Positions 44,993 through 59,603 are shown, counted from the first letter of the stretch. The stretch: 64,000 nt of DNA from Vitellaria paradoxa (GCA_019916065.1 CM034241.1:20103541-20167540); one strand, 5' to 3'. The notes: a model not told the origin generated them from the sequence alone. Translations and numbers: made by a program.

Positions 44993-45934
44993 AAAGTGCT
45001 AAAGTTAATTGAAGCGTGGCTAGTTGTTGGTCTAGGGAGTGTTTGCAATGAAGCATTTGTTTTAGTGGGTTTAAGGTCCTTCGTTGGTTGGTTGAAAGTC
45101 ATCGGGAATGAGGATGGCCGTCTGGGGTGGCCAATACTGTCACTGGGGTCGTCTAGGGTTATTGGCAGTTGGAGATGAGACTAAAATGTCTGGTAGTGGC
45201 AAGGGTGGTTTGAAGTAATCGTCAATGTCATGGACTACTTGGGCTTACACTGGAACAGTGTTTTTTGACAATAATGATGTTCTAATGCCAGGGATGGTGT
45301 TACTTGCTACTCTTTAGGCTTTTTATGGGTTGACCAACCCTTATTCTAACGTAAGTTCGATAACAGAAGTCATACAAGGTCCAACTGGAACAAAAATGAC
45401 TAAGTCTTGAAAAGTTGTTCAAACCCCTGTTTGAACCACCAGTATGTTCGAACATTAGTTCGAACTAACCTGTAATGCGAGAATTTTATAATTCAACTTT
45501 TGATAAAAGGGAAATTGAGTACTTTCTTGTATTGTATTGTACATAGACATGAGTGAGGTCGTTTGGAGATACACATTACGTACATTTCAATTTTTAGATT
45601 TCCTTTGTAGAGAGAGAAAGTAGATCAAGCTATATTTCTTTGAATTTTTGTATCAGAATTTCAAGCTCATGAATAGAATTGTTTCATTTTCAAGTATTTC
45701 TACTTTCATTATGTGTGAGTAGATCTTTTTCTTGGTTTCAAGGCAAGTCTCGTAGTTGATTTACATATATTCCAAGGTAATGAGCTTAATGTTAAATTCT
45801 CATGTGTGCAAGGATCAATTTATGTTTGATTTGAATTCATTCTGATTATGGGTTGGGATTTCAATTAAATTCTAAATTTGTATAGTTTATGGATTTTGCC
45901 TATGAAATTCTACTTAGAATTATCATGTGCACTT

Positions 45935-46179
45935 GTTAGAGCAGCACTTGGCACTGCTCGAGCTTTAGGGTATGTTATTTGTGTATGAGTTTCATCTCCC
46001 TATCTCTCTTGAGGTTTCATTTCTGAATAGGGGTTTTCTCTAGGTACTTGCACGATGTGTGCATGCCTTTCGTTATACATAGGAACTTCAAGTCAGCAAA
46101 CATTTTGCTTGATGAAGATCTCCACCCTCACTTGTCGAATTGTGGTTTAGCAGTTTTAACACCCAATACGGAGCGACAG
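45935..46179 (+). pseudogene. Mirror: STRUBBELIG-family receptor kinase fragment
   Basis: Plus-strand copy of the left-arm fragment. Exon A is 45935-45969, the intron 45970-46043 (GTATGT...CTCTAG), exon B 46044-46179. Splicing keeps the frame through GCT TTA GG/G TAC TTG CAC (ALGYLH). The exon after CAG/GTAAAT is not recognisable, and the upstream sequence (45880-45934) does not continue the kinase reading. Confidence 0.85.
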
Positions 46180-47050
46180 GTAAATTGATGGACCTGGCAC
46201 TTCCTGTTGGTATTACTTATGGAAGTTGTGTGCCTATTTGAGAGATTATATTGAACACATCTGTGCCAATGAAGTTCATAGATTTTTTTTTCCAAAAGTG
46301 GGTATAAAAGTTTTTGTCATGTTGATAATTCAGAATTCCAGTGCAAAATCTAATGGCTTTATAATGTGAAAAGTTAAAAATAATGGCTTCTATGGAGATA
46401 TTAAACAACCACAAGCAATAAATATAACCAAATAGCAATAATTAGATTAAACATATAAAGACACACGATTTAGCAAGAAAATCTTAGAACTACTCTAGGT
46501 AAAAAGCCGAGTTTACTAGGTGACTAACCCAAAAAGCAATCCATTAGAAAAATATCTATTACAAGTGTTATCTCGATTATAAGATCGGCTAGAGCCCCTT
46601 TAGTAAGCAAAATTTTGCTAAAAAAATTGACTTTTGCACCAAAAGTTGCTAATTCGATTTAAAAAAAAAAAGGTAACTTTTTATGCATTTGATAAAATGT
46701 TGATATATATATATATATATATATTAAACAGATTTTGCCAAATTTAGTAAAAGTTGAGCTTGTCTAAATGGTCAAAAAATTAAGCCATTGAATTTTTGAA
46801 AACATTGAGCCTACCAAAGCTCTAGACCACTTTCTTACTTAAATCTACTCTCGTTTGTTAGATCCCACGATACACAGATGGCTATGCAATTGCCTCCACT
46901 TATCAACTTTTTCTAGAACCCACCAAGTCTTCAAACGGCACTTGCTAGAATCAACAATTGTTCAACTTTATTCAGGAACAGTGAAGATATGTTCGATATT
47001 TGTTATAACCCAACTATATATATATATATATATATTATTTTTTTTATGTA

Positions 47051-47470
47051 TGTTACAGTTTTATTAGAATTAGTTGACTTAATTTAGGATTCCTATTCAA
47101 TTTAGATTTCTTTTCAGATTTAGTTAGGATTCTTATTCATTTTAGATTTGGTTTAGAACTCTCTTATTTGTTTCCTACTCAATTTAGGATTAGCTCATTA
47201 GTTTTCTACTTAAATTAGGACTACTTTGTTAGCTTATATAAGGAATGTAGGGCAGCAGTTTTCTTTAGTTTTTATTACTTAATAAATTAGAATTTCTCTG
47301 TGGAGAGCTTATTCTTTTATATTTCATATTCTAATTTTTTTTTTATGTTGAATCAAATATTCTTTCGCCTACGTGAATGATATCACAACCCATTTGTCAC
47401 TTGTTATGCATTAGAGAGTTATAGGATTGTGATGACTTATCCTGATTTATTTTTACACTTGCACCGTTGG
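47051..47470 (+). mobile_element. Mirror: copia-type LTR with TATA box
   Basis: Plus-strand copy of the LTR at 22333-22752. TGTTACAG starts at 47051 and the TATA box TTATATAAGG lies near 47234. Confidence 0.6.
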
Positions 47471-49032
47471 ACTTCAGGTAAGTGACTGCCTTGCTACTAT
47501 TAAAATTTTAAATTGATCCATGCATGTATGTTTCCAAGGGTGGATTTTGTGAAATATTATGTGAAAATATATTATGTTGGATAAGAAATTTTATATTTTA
47601 TGCTATTGAGCATAAGGAAAATTTATTTACTTTGTTCAGTTTGATTTTATGGAATTGTGATGAAAAGATTATATTGTGGTTATTGGAATTGGAATAAAAG
47701 TTTAGGGGACAGGCTCACTTAAGGATAGTGCACCAGAGATTAACAAGGAGCACTTTCCAATTATGGTAAGTGACCAAAGTTTAAAATTTTTGCATAAATC
47801 CTCCTAATGTAATGAGACTCTCCTACTATTTTGACCATGCAATTTCCAAAATGTTAGTTCATATTATTCAATTAACATGCCTACCCTACATGCTCAAAAA
47901 TAGTGGCTTTGACTTCAAATCTCACCTGGTCATTCACTCTCAAACAAAATTCACTCGATGAGGGTTACTCTCATGGTTCATGCGAGATTGCAACATCAAA
48001 TAACGCAATGAACCCCAATCACAAAAAATGATAAGAAGAATTGAAATACAGTGTGCCACATAGCTTCATGGATGGAATGTATCAATGCCTAGACGAGAAA
48101 ACCACAATCTCTCACATGAAATGGATCGATGTTCTTAAAAATGTCTTTTACCTAAGGTCCGTTACGTCTTTACTAGGTTGTAATGGGGCCTAGGGGTAGT
48201 GGTTAAGCAAACGACAGATATGGAAGTTCAAATTACATGCCTCAGGATTAGAGTACTCGTGTGTTGAAATACTTCCCCCCAACTTTCTTCTTTCTACTCC
48301 TTGAATACCAATATTTTTTTTTTTTTCCGTGTGAGGGACTAAATTTATTGAGTCACATAAAGCTTATGTCCCCACTTACATATCTATATTTTATATTAAT
48401 TTTTTTAGCCCCCAATCTTACCCTTATACACCTTATCACACACTACACAGACATCCTGTGGCATGCACGGGTTGGCTCGCTAGATATCTAAGGTTAACAG
48501 GGTTAAAATCATGGCTCCAAAAAGAATTTTATACATTATGTTATTCTAAAGGCTTCAACTTGGTTCCAAGGGAAATGAATTCAAATAAGGGTCACAGGCT
48601 CTCAAACATAAGAAAGATGGCCTAACCTCACTCCCTAGGTTACCAACATTCTTAGAATCACTGATCCAGTCATGCAATTGAAAAATAGTAACTTGTTGCA
48701 TTTAATACCAAAAACAAGACAATGTAATGAAGCTATAAAAAAATGTGATACAAAAAGAAAATGTAATATAAAGTATTATGTTCAGCACTCCCAAGAACAA
48801 CGGTTCTGGCTTAAAATCTCACAAAGAGAGGTTTTTAAGCCTCCACCCATGTCTTGGCATACAGGATTGACTATGTTTCATGAACTCTACTCCTTAACAC
48901 ACTTTTATTACTCTAATCTCAAGTGAAAAGTCTACCATACATTTGAAAAATTTATACTCAATTTTAACTCTAGTTACCTATTCACAATTGAAATTTAAAC
49001 ATTCCTTTGTCCACTACTACCATCCTCAAACT
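47471..49032. mobile_element. Mirror: probable gypsy 3' non-coding DNA
   Basis: Reverse complement of 20771-22332, with no coding frame supported. Confidence 0.35.
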
Positions 49033-49132
49033 AGTTGTTTACCCCCACACTAATCACTAACATGCAAGAAGGAAAATTTTTACAATGCATATACTTACCC
49101 CCCTACTAAAATCACACATTGTCCCTAATGCG
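49033..49132 (-). other. Mirror: Athila-like polypurine tract region
   Basis: Reverse complement of 20671-20770. The G runs appear as CCCCC on the plus strand. Confidence 0.5.
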
Positions 49133-49289
49133 TGCAGTGTAAGCATAAGGGATAATGAAAAATGATGCATGTATGAATCTCGCTTCCTCAAATGAAAGGC
49201 CTAAGTGACTAATGACATGGAGTTAAAAACAATGCAAAAAGAAATTAAAATAGAATACATGAATAGAAAAGAAATAAAAAGGTTAAATA

Positions 49290-49830
49290 TTACCTCATGC
49301 TGTCAACAAGTGAAGTAAGTGCATTATGATGAGCAATAATAATCTGTCCTGATAGCTTCACAGAAGGAAGAGATGCGTCAGTATCTTCAATTAACTTGCT
49401 ATCCTCAGACTCATTAAGCATGTCAGGTACATGCTCTAATAGCGGCATATCCTCACAATAAAAAAGGTCCTCAGATGTAATGGTGGAAAGGTAGTCAGGG
49501 TCAAGGGGGTGCATCAAGCCACTCACTAACAATTTCGACTTCAACCCATTCCATTCTAACATTGATTTCGAGGTCGACCTTATCCACCAGGCCGCCTCAA
49601 ACAACTGATGAGGTGTTAAGGTTGAAAATGGGGGATAATATTCTGGTAAGGGAACCCATTTTCCTTCTAGAAAGAATTCCTCATGCCACTCACCTAAGTC
49701 ACCCCTCAGAACTCTCAGAGGCACGCTCCTCCCAACAACTATCCAAAAATAGAGCCCACTTATGTTTTTGACCCCTTAAAATATCCACATCATCATCCTG
49801 GGTAGAGATAGCTCTATTTAATTCAGTCAT
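49290..49830 (-). pseudogene. Mirror: unrecognised frameshifted ORF
   Basis: Reverse complement of 19973-20513, with the same frameshift near its 43rd codon. The protein translated from 49290-49724 is identical residue for residue to the left copy. Confidence 0.5.
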
Positions 49831-50332
49831 TGTTTACTTGTACTTAAATAAACATAGACATAATGCTAAAAACATGATGCAATGAAAATAGACAAGCATG
49901 GAGGCATAACCAAAATAACCACAAAGGAATAAAGTAGAAAAGCAAAATAAAGTCAAAAGAAAATTCAGTGAATAACAAAGTTAAAAGTCATCAAACCAAC
50001 ACGCGAAAGAACAGAGTTTAGGATTACAAAGTTAAACATGAAGCTCACTCCTAACTCTCAAAAGAAATAACTTTTGGAAACTGAAAAGAAATAAAATACA
50101 AGAGAAAAGCTTCTCTATTCCTGTGGTGGAGGGTGGCGCGAGTCCCGAAGGTAATCCAGAATATTTTGCAGAAGATGGTTCTGCTTCTTCTGATCATGCT
50201 GAATTTGAACTAGTAACTGATGATCAATGATTACACTTGAAAAGTGTAATTACAAGACCTCTATTTTAACATAAAATCATGCATTTTCTTAATTTATTTA
50301 TACGTTTTGCTACTTTTTACACTAATTCGGTA

Positions 50333-50543
50333 TTTTCTTAATTGTAGTGGAAACGATTCAGCGCAATTGGGAGTGCCAAAGATGAAGAAGACGATGAGTG
50401 ATAGCTCGTGGTACACTTGCATGGAGTGGGTGTCTGGACACCTTCAGGACCGCAAAATACAAAGCTGGAGAAAAGGAGTCTAGGAGCACACTGCCATCCG
50501 GACACCCCATTTTGGTGTTCGGACACATGGGACACGCGAGATG
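50333..50543 (+). other. Mirror: GC-richer leader-like fragment
   Basis: Reverse complement of 19260-19470, containing GGTGTCTGGACACC. Confidence 0.3.
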
Positions 50544-50562
50544 ATTATTTATTTTTTTAGGG

Positions 50563-50988
50563 TTTTTGAGCTACCGAGAAGAGAGTAGAAAGAAAGTGAT
50601 GCTTGGAGAATCTCTTACTGTTCTAGTTGTTAAGAATCACAACTCTGCCCTAGCTACTCGAGCAATCCAACATCATAGCAATGATTATCAGAAAAAGAAG
50701 GGAGACCTTAGTGTGATCATTGCTGAAAACCAGGTCATACCCGCAATACCTACTGGAAACTTCACAGCAAACCTGTAGATTGGAAGCCCTTAAAGCCAAC
50801 TCCTGACAAAGAAACTGAGGAAATCATGTTATAGCTGATGAAAAATCTGTACCTATCAAATCTAGTCCATTTAGTAAGGAACAACTTGAAATCTCGCAAA
50901 AGATGTTCTCTTAACAAAATCCTACTCATAGCACTGTTGGAACAAGTGCCTTAGCACACAAAGGTAATTCCTTAAGAGGTAAAAAAAG
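50563..50988 (+). pseudogene. Mirror: Ty1/copia gag remnant
   Basis: Plus-strand copy of 18815-19240. In this orientation the mosaic reads gag, plastid DNA, protease, gypsy integrase, gypsy gag-protease. Confidence 0.88.
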
Positions 50989-51131
50989 GTAAAGTAACCT
51001 TGTGTTGATTGTCATCTAAATGTAAGTTTTCTTTTTCTCTATGAAAAAAAGGGAATAAATAAATCAATCAAATTCTAGAAAGCTTTATGAAGTGCTTCTT
51101 TAAGGATGAATCACTCCTGAAAAGGAATCTA

Positions 51132-51215
51132 TTGATTCTCTTTCAATTGGTTAGATCGTAGGTGCGATGATTTACTTCACAGGCGAGGTCTCTGGTTCAA
51201 GTCTAGGATGGCCCA
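51132..51215 (+). pseudogene. trnI-GAU: Mirror: plastid trnI-GAU fragment
   Basis: Plus-strand copy. The intron end runs to 51179 and the 3' exon from 51180 to 51215. Confidence 0.85.
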
Positions 51216-51320
51216 GCTACGCCAGAGGGGACATTTAAATGTTCATTTTCAAAATTATAGTGAAAAAAAAGTACTTCACTTTGCTCAATCTCTCTATGGG
51301 GTAAAGGAGATTTGAAAATA

Positions 51321-51418
51321 GGCTTATATGGTCCTGTAATATGGGTGTCTGATCTTTATGGACTAATAGGAAAAGTATAACCTATAAATCCAGCGTGGGG
51401 CATGAAAGGTTTTGAATA
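51321..51418 (+). pseudogene. psbB: Mirror: plastid psbB fragment
   Basis: Plus-strand copy of 18385-18482. It runs directly into copia protease at 51419. Confidence 0.88.
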
Positions 51419-51642
51419 GTCCGTGGATTGTAGATTTGGGTGCATTCAATCACATGATAGGTGATGCAACCCTCTTTCATAATTATAGCACATGCCAAGA
51501 CAATCTTATAGTAAAGATTGTTAATGGTACAGTGTCTAAAGTAGCTAGAATAGGTTCTATTATCATTTCAAAGGATCTAACACTGAATTCTGTACTTTAT
51601 GTTCTCAATTTGGATTGTAATCTCTCATTTTGGATTTCCTTG
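51419..51642 (+). pseudogene. Mirror: Ty1/copia protease fragment
   Basis: Plus-strand copy of 18161-18384, with the same D-L-G in place of D-S-G. Confidence 0.88.
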
Positions 51643-52038
51643 AGCCATCATCATGATGGTGGTAAACACTTGCAACAAGCTAGTGGGTGTGCTTATACGC
51701 AAATATGGTGTAATTCATAAAGTAGGCACCTTATATCACCCACAGACCAATGGATAGGTAGAGCTCGCAAACAGAGAAATAAAGCAAATTTTGGAGAAAA
51801 CGATTAATCCTAGCCATAAAGACTGGTCTTTGAGATTAGTAGACTCCTTATGGGCAAATCGTACTGCATATAAAACAAACCTAAGGATGTCACTATAGAC
51901 TAGTTTATAGGAAACCATGCCATCTTCATATTGAGCTGGAACATAAGGCTTATTGGGCTATTAAACAATTTAACACCAGCATTGACAAGGTAGGGCTTCA
52001 CCATAAATTACAGCCTGCAAAATTGGATGAGCTCAAAA
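51643..52038 (+). pseudogene. Mirror: Ty3/gypsy integrase remnant
   Basis: Plus-strand copy of 17765-18160. The HPQTNG block is near 51729-51746. Confidence 0.85.
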
Positions 52039-52042
52039 ATGA

Positions 52043-52570
52043 TAGTGCCGAGGGAATATGTCCCTAAAGCACCATTTCCTCAAAGGTTCTGGAAGGCAAA
52101 GAAGAAGCTCAAGCAGCTGAATTGCTAGAGATGTTTAAATAAGTAAAAATTAACATACCTCTCCTTGATGCAATTAAGCAAATTCCAGCATACGCTAAAT
52201 TTTTTAAAGAGTTATGCACTATAAAGAGGGATTAAATGTAAAGGAGAAAGTGTTCCTAACCAAGCAAGCAAGTGCCATCCTTCAATGTCATACACTCCCA
52301 AAATATAAGGACCCTGGTTGTCCTACTATTTCTTGTTATATAGGAGTTTTTTATTAGTCGAGCACTTCTTAACTTAGGAGCTAACGTGAACTTACTCCCG
52401 TATTCATTGTATGAACAATTGGGCTTAGGAGAGATAAAACCTACCTGTGTAACCTTGTAGCTTGCCGATAGATCGATTAAAGTTCCACGAGGTATAGTTG
52501 AAGATGTACTGGTGCAAGTGAAAAATTTTTATTTTCCAGTGGACTTTATAATCCTAGACAACCACTCACC
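52043..52570 (+). pseudogene. Mirror: Ty3/gypsy gag-protease remnant
   Basis: Plus-strand copy of 17233-17760. Confidence 0.85.
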
Positions 52571-53473
52571 AATCCCAAGATCACTGCTGTAGTATATTAA
52601 TAATGCAAAAAAAAAAAAAAAAAAGAATTCTGATCTTGTCTACAAGAAGAAGATCGTACTTTTGAAATCTCTTTGGTTTGATCTCGATAGAACAGCATTC
52701 TAAATTTTTAAAGACTTCGAATCAATTGCTCTATCTCAACCTTCAGCCTTCAACTATATTTCTATTCCAAAATGCTATCATTCTCTCACTAGATTATGGG
52801 ATCTCTAGCAACCCTTATTTTTTTTTTCAAGTGTAGAATAAAATCTTACTTCAAAAAACGTAACCCTAGTTGCCAACAGGGAGAGTATTTATAGGGCTAC
52901 AGCAGAGACCAATAGGCAAATATAAAAAAGGCTTCCTATGTAATTAAATCACCTAATGCCACTCAAATTAAATTTAATTATATAAATTATAATTCATTTA
53001 TAATTTATTCCACTAAAGAATTTAATTACACTCCTATCATATTCGAAATATATTCTGGAGCCTTAATATTAAAATATTATTATCTCCCCATGTTAAGATT
53101 ACAGATATCCATCAATTAAATTTAATTACTGATAATTTAATTTAATTGGCTTCTTATTTTCCTTGAGATCTTTCCACTTAACATATTTGACATATCAGTT
53201 ACAAAATCCACTTACAAAATTTGATATAGTCAAAATTTATAAGCTTCCTCAAGGGTATCTCATCAATCCAATTTATTAGACATTGATTTTCTTCAACTAT
53301 TAATGTTCACCATATATAATGTCATTACCCAACCCACTGAGTTTACTGACTCATATATGGAATTTCACTTTTTGTGTAATCAAAGCAACAATCACCATAT
53401 ACACGTGTCTAAAAGTAGAATCCAAATTAAGAGTAAGTAATCATAATAAACATAAGGTATAGATTATATTGTA
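52571..53473 (-). mobile_element. Mirror: copia LTR-like segment
   Basis: Reverse complement of 16330-17232, with the TATA box on the minus strand. Confidence 0.5.
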
Positions 53474-53512
53474 AAGTTAATATAAAATAATTACTTCAAT
53501 TGGATTCAGTTC

Positions 53513-54501
53513 AATACACATAAATGTGCTAAGAAATAGTTGGAACTAAATCATTTTCTGTAGTTGAGACAGACCTACCAAAAATATGTGCTATAGTTCT
53601 ATTAATGGTGTGTCCAGTTCCATCTAAAACTGTGAACAATAAACTTGTATTCTAAAAGAGCTGATGATCTACTCTTTTGTGTGTAAGCCGTACCACACAC
53701 ATTAGATTAGATATTCTTTATGAATACTAGACACAAGCACAAATAATAAATGCATTCATTGCTCTAAAAGGAATTCTCATTAAAATAAAATAGAAATATT
53801 AAAAGTACAAAACATGTCTTTTAGTCAAAATCTCTATTATAAAGCACTAAAGAAGAATGAGTAGAGTGATGAAGGCTATAAAATAAGGTACTCTTAATAT
53901 AATAAAGGATACGAAACATAGCAGCATAATGAGTGGAACGAGGAGCAAGCATGAACTGACTCACTAATATGGAATATAAAAAGCAATATCTGGGCGAGTA
54001 TAGTGAGATACATAGGACTTTCATCCAACTGACAACGGAGTGTAGCATCAGCAATGAGTGTTTCAAAGGGCGTGAGCCAAGCTTAGTTTCCAAAGGTATG
54101 GAAATAGTTTTGCTATTGTTAAGACCAGCTCATGCAAGAAGGTCTAAAAGCATACATTAGCTTAAGGAAGATAGTAACCATTTGCAACAGAGGAAATCTC
54201 AAGTTCAAAAAATAACTAAGTGGACCAAGATCCTTTATCTTAACCTAAGAACTAAGGAAGGATTTGAGATTAGAGATACCAAATAAGTCATTACCTGTAA
54301 TCACTATGTCATCAACATATAAGAGAATAAAGATAGCTCTGCAATTAGTTCTTCAGATGAATAAAGCAAAATTATAAGAATTAAAAATAAATCCCAACTA
54401 ACTGATGGTGGTATTAAACTTTGCAAACCAAGCTCAGGGGGAATGTTTCAAACCATAAAGGGCAAGATTAAGTTTTCGAACCTGATGTCGGGGTTTAGAA
54501 T
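53513..54501 (-). pseudogene. Mirror: copia RT remnant, downstream piece
   Basis: Reverse complement of 15302-16290, carrying the YVDD box on the minus strand near 54300. Confidence 0.85.
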
Positions 54502-54504
54502 ACC

Positions 54505-57151
54505 CACTACAGAAAAAGTATTTTAACGACCATTTTTTCGCAACCAAAGCTAAATTTGGTCGCTAAATATTAGTTTATGACTGACTAAATATCATTTGGT
54601 CGCTAATAATTTATTTTTAGTGCCAAATATAAATGGTCGCTAATCCAGGCATTGGGCACCAATTGGTCACTAAAAGTTAACATTTACCGACCAAAGATTA
54701 ATTTAGGCGCCTAAAAAAGTTCTAAAATATTTTCCTCCATCCTTTGGCCCCAACAATGGCTTTTGGCTACCAAAAACATTTGGTCGCGGAATATTTCATA
54801 ATTTTTGACATTTATTTTTAGCGACCCAAAAAGTTTGGTTGCTAAATTCCAAGCAATTGGCGACCAATTGTCGCTAAAATTAACCTTTACCGACCAAATA
54901 TTAATTTAGTTCGCTAAGAGTTTTAAAATATTTCCCTCCTTCCTTTGGCGCCAAACAATGGCTTTTGGCTACCAAAACATTTGGTTACAGAATATTTTAT
55001 AATTTTTAAACATTTATTTTTAAACGACCAAATAGTTTGGTCGCTAAATTATAGGCATTTGGCGACCAATTACGAATCAAATATTATTTAGTCGCTAAAG
55101 AGTTCTAAAATATTTGCCCCATCATTTGGCACCAACAATGGCCTTTGGCTACCAAAACATTTGGTCACGGAATATTTTTATAATTTTTGACATTTATCTT
55201 TAGCGACCAAATAAGCTTGGTCGCTAAATTATAGGCATTTAGCAACCAATTAGTCGCTAAAAGTTAAGCTTTATCGACCAAATATTAATTTAGTCGCTAA
55301 AGAGTTCTAAAATATTTCCCTCCATCCTTTGGCACTAACAATAGCTTTTGGCTACCAAAACATTTGGTCACGGAATATTTTCATAATTTTTGACATTCAT
55401 TTTTAGCGACCAAATAAGTTTGGTGGCTAAATTCTAAGCATTTGGCGACCAATTGGTCGCTAAAAATATCTTTTCATCGACCAAATATTAATTTAGTCGC
55501 TAAAAAATAAAATGGATAAATAAAAATAACTAAATTTTATTTCTTTCTCTATCTTTCTCTTAAACAAATTTATTTATCACTTTGTATGATTTAAATTAGA
55601 TTTCATAAATTTTATTTTAACGTTTATTTTTTAATTTTAATTAATTTATAAAAATTTTCAAAAATTATAATCATAGATCAATCAAAGAATGTTACCAGAT
55701 TAATGTTAAAACTAAATTCACCAAATCAAATTTAGATAATTTGAATGTATAATCATTTTTTTTCAAAGTAAATATGTTAGAGTAACCTTTATAGTTTGTA
55801 TGACTTATAATCAAGTGAATATTAAACGTTTTAATATCTAATAATTGTTTAGTGCAATTTAATATTAATTATATTAAAGTGACATTATTTTAAATTTAAA
55901 AATAAAAATAACAAATATTATTTATTAATTTTAAGTAATTTCATTTCTTTATCTTTTTAGAACTTATTTCCAAATATAATCACCTAAAATATTTTTTATT
56001 AGAAATAAATTCTTAAAATGGTTTTCAAAAATTTTGCTTTTTAAAAATAATTTTCTAAAACTAAAATTAAATGCGACCAAATTATTTTTAAAAATATAAA
56101 TACAAAATGAAGAAAAATATATATAGTAAGCCATGATATAACTAAATTAAAGATATGTATTAAATATGTGCTACGCATACGAAATAGAGGAAAATACTAA
56201 AATATTTAAAATTATTTTTAGTTAAATATAATAGTTATTCATAAATTATTTACTAAAATATATAGTTTAATATATTGTTTATGATTTCAAATTATTGAAA
56301 CAAAAAGTTAAAATAATTAAATTAAAATAATAAATTTTTTAGTCACTTTTGCTAACTAATTAGTCTATACAGGGGCACTTCTTGCAACCAATTGATTGAC
56401 AAAAGTGTTAAAAAATTATTGCAAAAAAGTTAAAGTAATTAATAAAAATCATAAATTTTTTTATTATTTTTGGCGACCAATTGGTTCGCCTAAAGAGGTA
56501 CCTTTGCCGACCAATTAGTTATCCAAAAGTGATAAGGTTTGTTTATATATACAAAAAAGTATAAAATATATATACAAATAAGCTTGGCCTAGTGGCCAAC
56601 CACATGAACTTCCAAACAATGGCACGAGTTCGAATCTCAACAAACAACAACAACAAAAATCTCAAAATATAGATTCAACACATAGGCGAAATCATGGGTC
56701 GACACGTGGCGGAATCATAAGTCGACATGTGGCATAACACAAGTTGTCATGTGGTATGATGACAGGTCAGGCAAAAGATGCCACGTGACACCACATTTGA
56801 ATTTTATTTTTTTTAAATTAATTCAAAATTTTCCAATTAAAGACCCTTTTAGCGACCAATTAGTCACCAACTAACCTTTGGCGACCAAAATTTTGGTCGC
56901 TAAAGGGTAAACCTTTGCCATACCAAATATATGTTGGTCGCCAAAGGCACACCTTTTAGCAACCAAAGTTTGGTCGGCAAAAATTATATTTTTACCGACC
57001 AAATATATTTTGGTCGCCAATACCTTCTGCCACTAGTCTTTGCCGACCAACGGGCGACCAAATTATATTTGATCGGTAAAAGTTTTAGCGACCAAAAAAT
57101 AACTTTTCGCAATCCAAATTTTTGGTCGCTAAAAGTGTTATTGTTGTAGTA
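54505..57151. mobile_element. Mirror: CACTA transposon
   Basis: Reverse complement of 12652-15298. It begins CACTACAGAAAAAG at 54505. Target duplications are ACC at 54502-54504 and 57152-57154. The ~200-bp repeat array is at about 54623-55502 and the tRNA-like head at 56578-56643 (plus strand). Confidence 0.93.
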
Positions 57152-57357
57152 ACCCCAGTGGAGGACACATAATACGTCCTCAGAGAGATCACCATTGAGG
57201 GAAAAGCATTTATAACATCAAATTGTGAAAGTTTTCCATTTACGAACAGCTGTAACACAATTGAGTTTACGAATGGAAGTGAGCCAAGCAATAGGAGCAA
57301 AACTAATCAATACTAAAATTCTTGTGTAAGCCCTTTTGGCAACTATCGAGCTTTATG
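57152..57357 (-). pseudogene. Mirror: copia RT remnant, upstream piece
   Basis: Reverse complement of 12446-12651. Confidence 0.88.
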
Positions 57358-57359
57358 AC

Positions 57360-59603
57360 TGTCATGCCTGAATTTTTGCCACCTAGGAACATGGGGACAA
57401 AACCCACAATCAAATAATACATCACATCATAAATACCATATCAGAGCAAAAGTTGAATAAATAAAATGTATCCTATAATAAACTGTCAAAATGTCTTAAC
57501 AATGCCACAAAATAGGGTTACAAAACCAAATTCCACAAAACTGGTCCAAGGTCCAAATATAATCTAGTTACAGTTCTAAGCAAAGAGTAAAAGGAATGTA
57601 ACAAACAATAACATCAACATCCAAGACTAGCTAACTAGGCCGCGGGTCCATCGGGTACCTCAGCCCTACAAACTCAACTGCAGTAGGGGTGAGCAAATAG
57701 TCCACATGTGCTCAGTAATGCATTTTATAGAAAAAAAATCTTTCTTATTAAATATGAAATTGACACTTAAGAACAATTATTCTCGTTTTCCTCATTTAAA
57801 TCACAGATAATAAATTAGTTCATCCTCTAAGTCATGGTCCTGTAGTCTCATACTTAAATCAATATCTATTACACATCATCATATAATCATATATTATAGT
57901 CAGGTACTTCTGTAAGTTTAGTCTGTGGTCGCAAAACTAAACTAAAATAACTCCCTATACCTAAGCCATGGGATATAATCTGGACCGCAACCCTAGAATG
58001 TACTCATCATCCAACCACTCATAGCCTTGGTCCCAGCAGTCCTAATCCAGCAAATCTTTGCCTTAATAGGCAATTTGGACCTATAGTCCCCCTAGGTAAC
58101 TAGCTACTGGACACGATAACCATGTTGCATAAGTTTTGAGACTTTCGATCCTTAGGCTCTAAAACCTACTCTTTTACTACCCTCTATGACTCCATTAACA
58201 AAAAACAAATCATATTCTAATTCCCTTAACAAAGACACATCATACACAAGATTCTCTCTAAACTATGTTTTTATGTTCTCCCTTTAATTTATAAGCTTTA
58301 TTGAACAACATATTTCACGGGCTTAAGTTTCATACAACCCCCTTCATAAACATTGTTTCTCATTACAAGGTTAATCAAATTATTTCTCATGCAACCATAT
58401 TCAAGAATATAAACAACTAAATAAATAAATGGAATTTAATATCAAAACTATCTTGACAAAATAGATTTGGAAATAAATTTTGATATTTCAGATAAATAGA
58501 AATAAATATTTCAGTTAATTCAAAAGCCTAAAATGCTTAGAGTATCCTAGTTTCATAAAACAAAATTTAAAATTCATTCATATAGTCAATTAATATAGAT
58601 TTGAGAAAACCAAATAGGTGTTGGCTGTTTAGGAAGCATACAGAAAAGTCTACTTTCACTATTTTTATAAATTCATTTTAACTCTAAAAATTATGAACTT
58701 TTTACTGAGATTCTTTCATATTCTTTCATATATCTTGTTGCATCTGTAAAAGATATCAAAATTAACTCAACTTATAAGTATGTGTTTTATATAAAAACAA
58801 CAGACTAGTTTCCAATGTAAAAAAATCCCAACAAAATAGTCAAAGTTTGACTATTTTATAAAATTCATTTTAACTCATAAAATCATGAAATTTTATTGGA
58901 TATTTTTTCATATGTTTAGTTGCATGTAAAAAAAATATTAAAATTAATTCGACTTTTAATTATAAGTTTTATATAAAAATAATAGACTTCTTCCAGTGTA
59001 GAATCCCAATCAATAGTTTAAGTTTGACTCTTTTTATAAAATTATTTTAACTCATAAAATAATGAAATTTTTACTAGACATCTTTTGGATATATAATCTC
59101 ATGTGTAAAAGTCCTAGAAATTAATTTAACTTCAAATTATGAGTTTTACTATAAAAATAGTAGACTGGTTCTAGTGTAGAAATCTCAATCAAACAGTCAA
59201 ATTTGACTATCTTAAATACATACCATCTTCTAATATACATATATTTGAATACAAAATAAAGAAAACCTATATATAAAATCGCACCACTATACGCTTATGA
59301 TTCGAACATTATAATTTTTATAAGAACTCCTAACATAATTTATTTCTTATTTTAAATCAAATCGAAGTTTTTGATATTGAAACCAATCCTTTTTGTGATA
59401 AATTTTAGATAAGAGGTTTTCAAGTCTTAAAATAGGGTTTATACCCAAACACGAACCTTTATCTGATTTTTTATATTTAACATATCTATGCAAGCTTCAT
59501 AACAAAAATTCATGATCTACCCTCATTTATGGATTCTCACATACATACCAAAACAAAGTCTTATCGAGAAGTAAAACTATATTAATAACCACAATTCTCC
59601 CAC
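57360..59603 (-). mobile_element. Mirror: LTR-like region with 178-bp tandem repeat
   Basis: Reverse complement of 10200-12443. The tandem repeat is at 58643-59208. Confidence 0.45.
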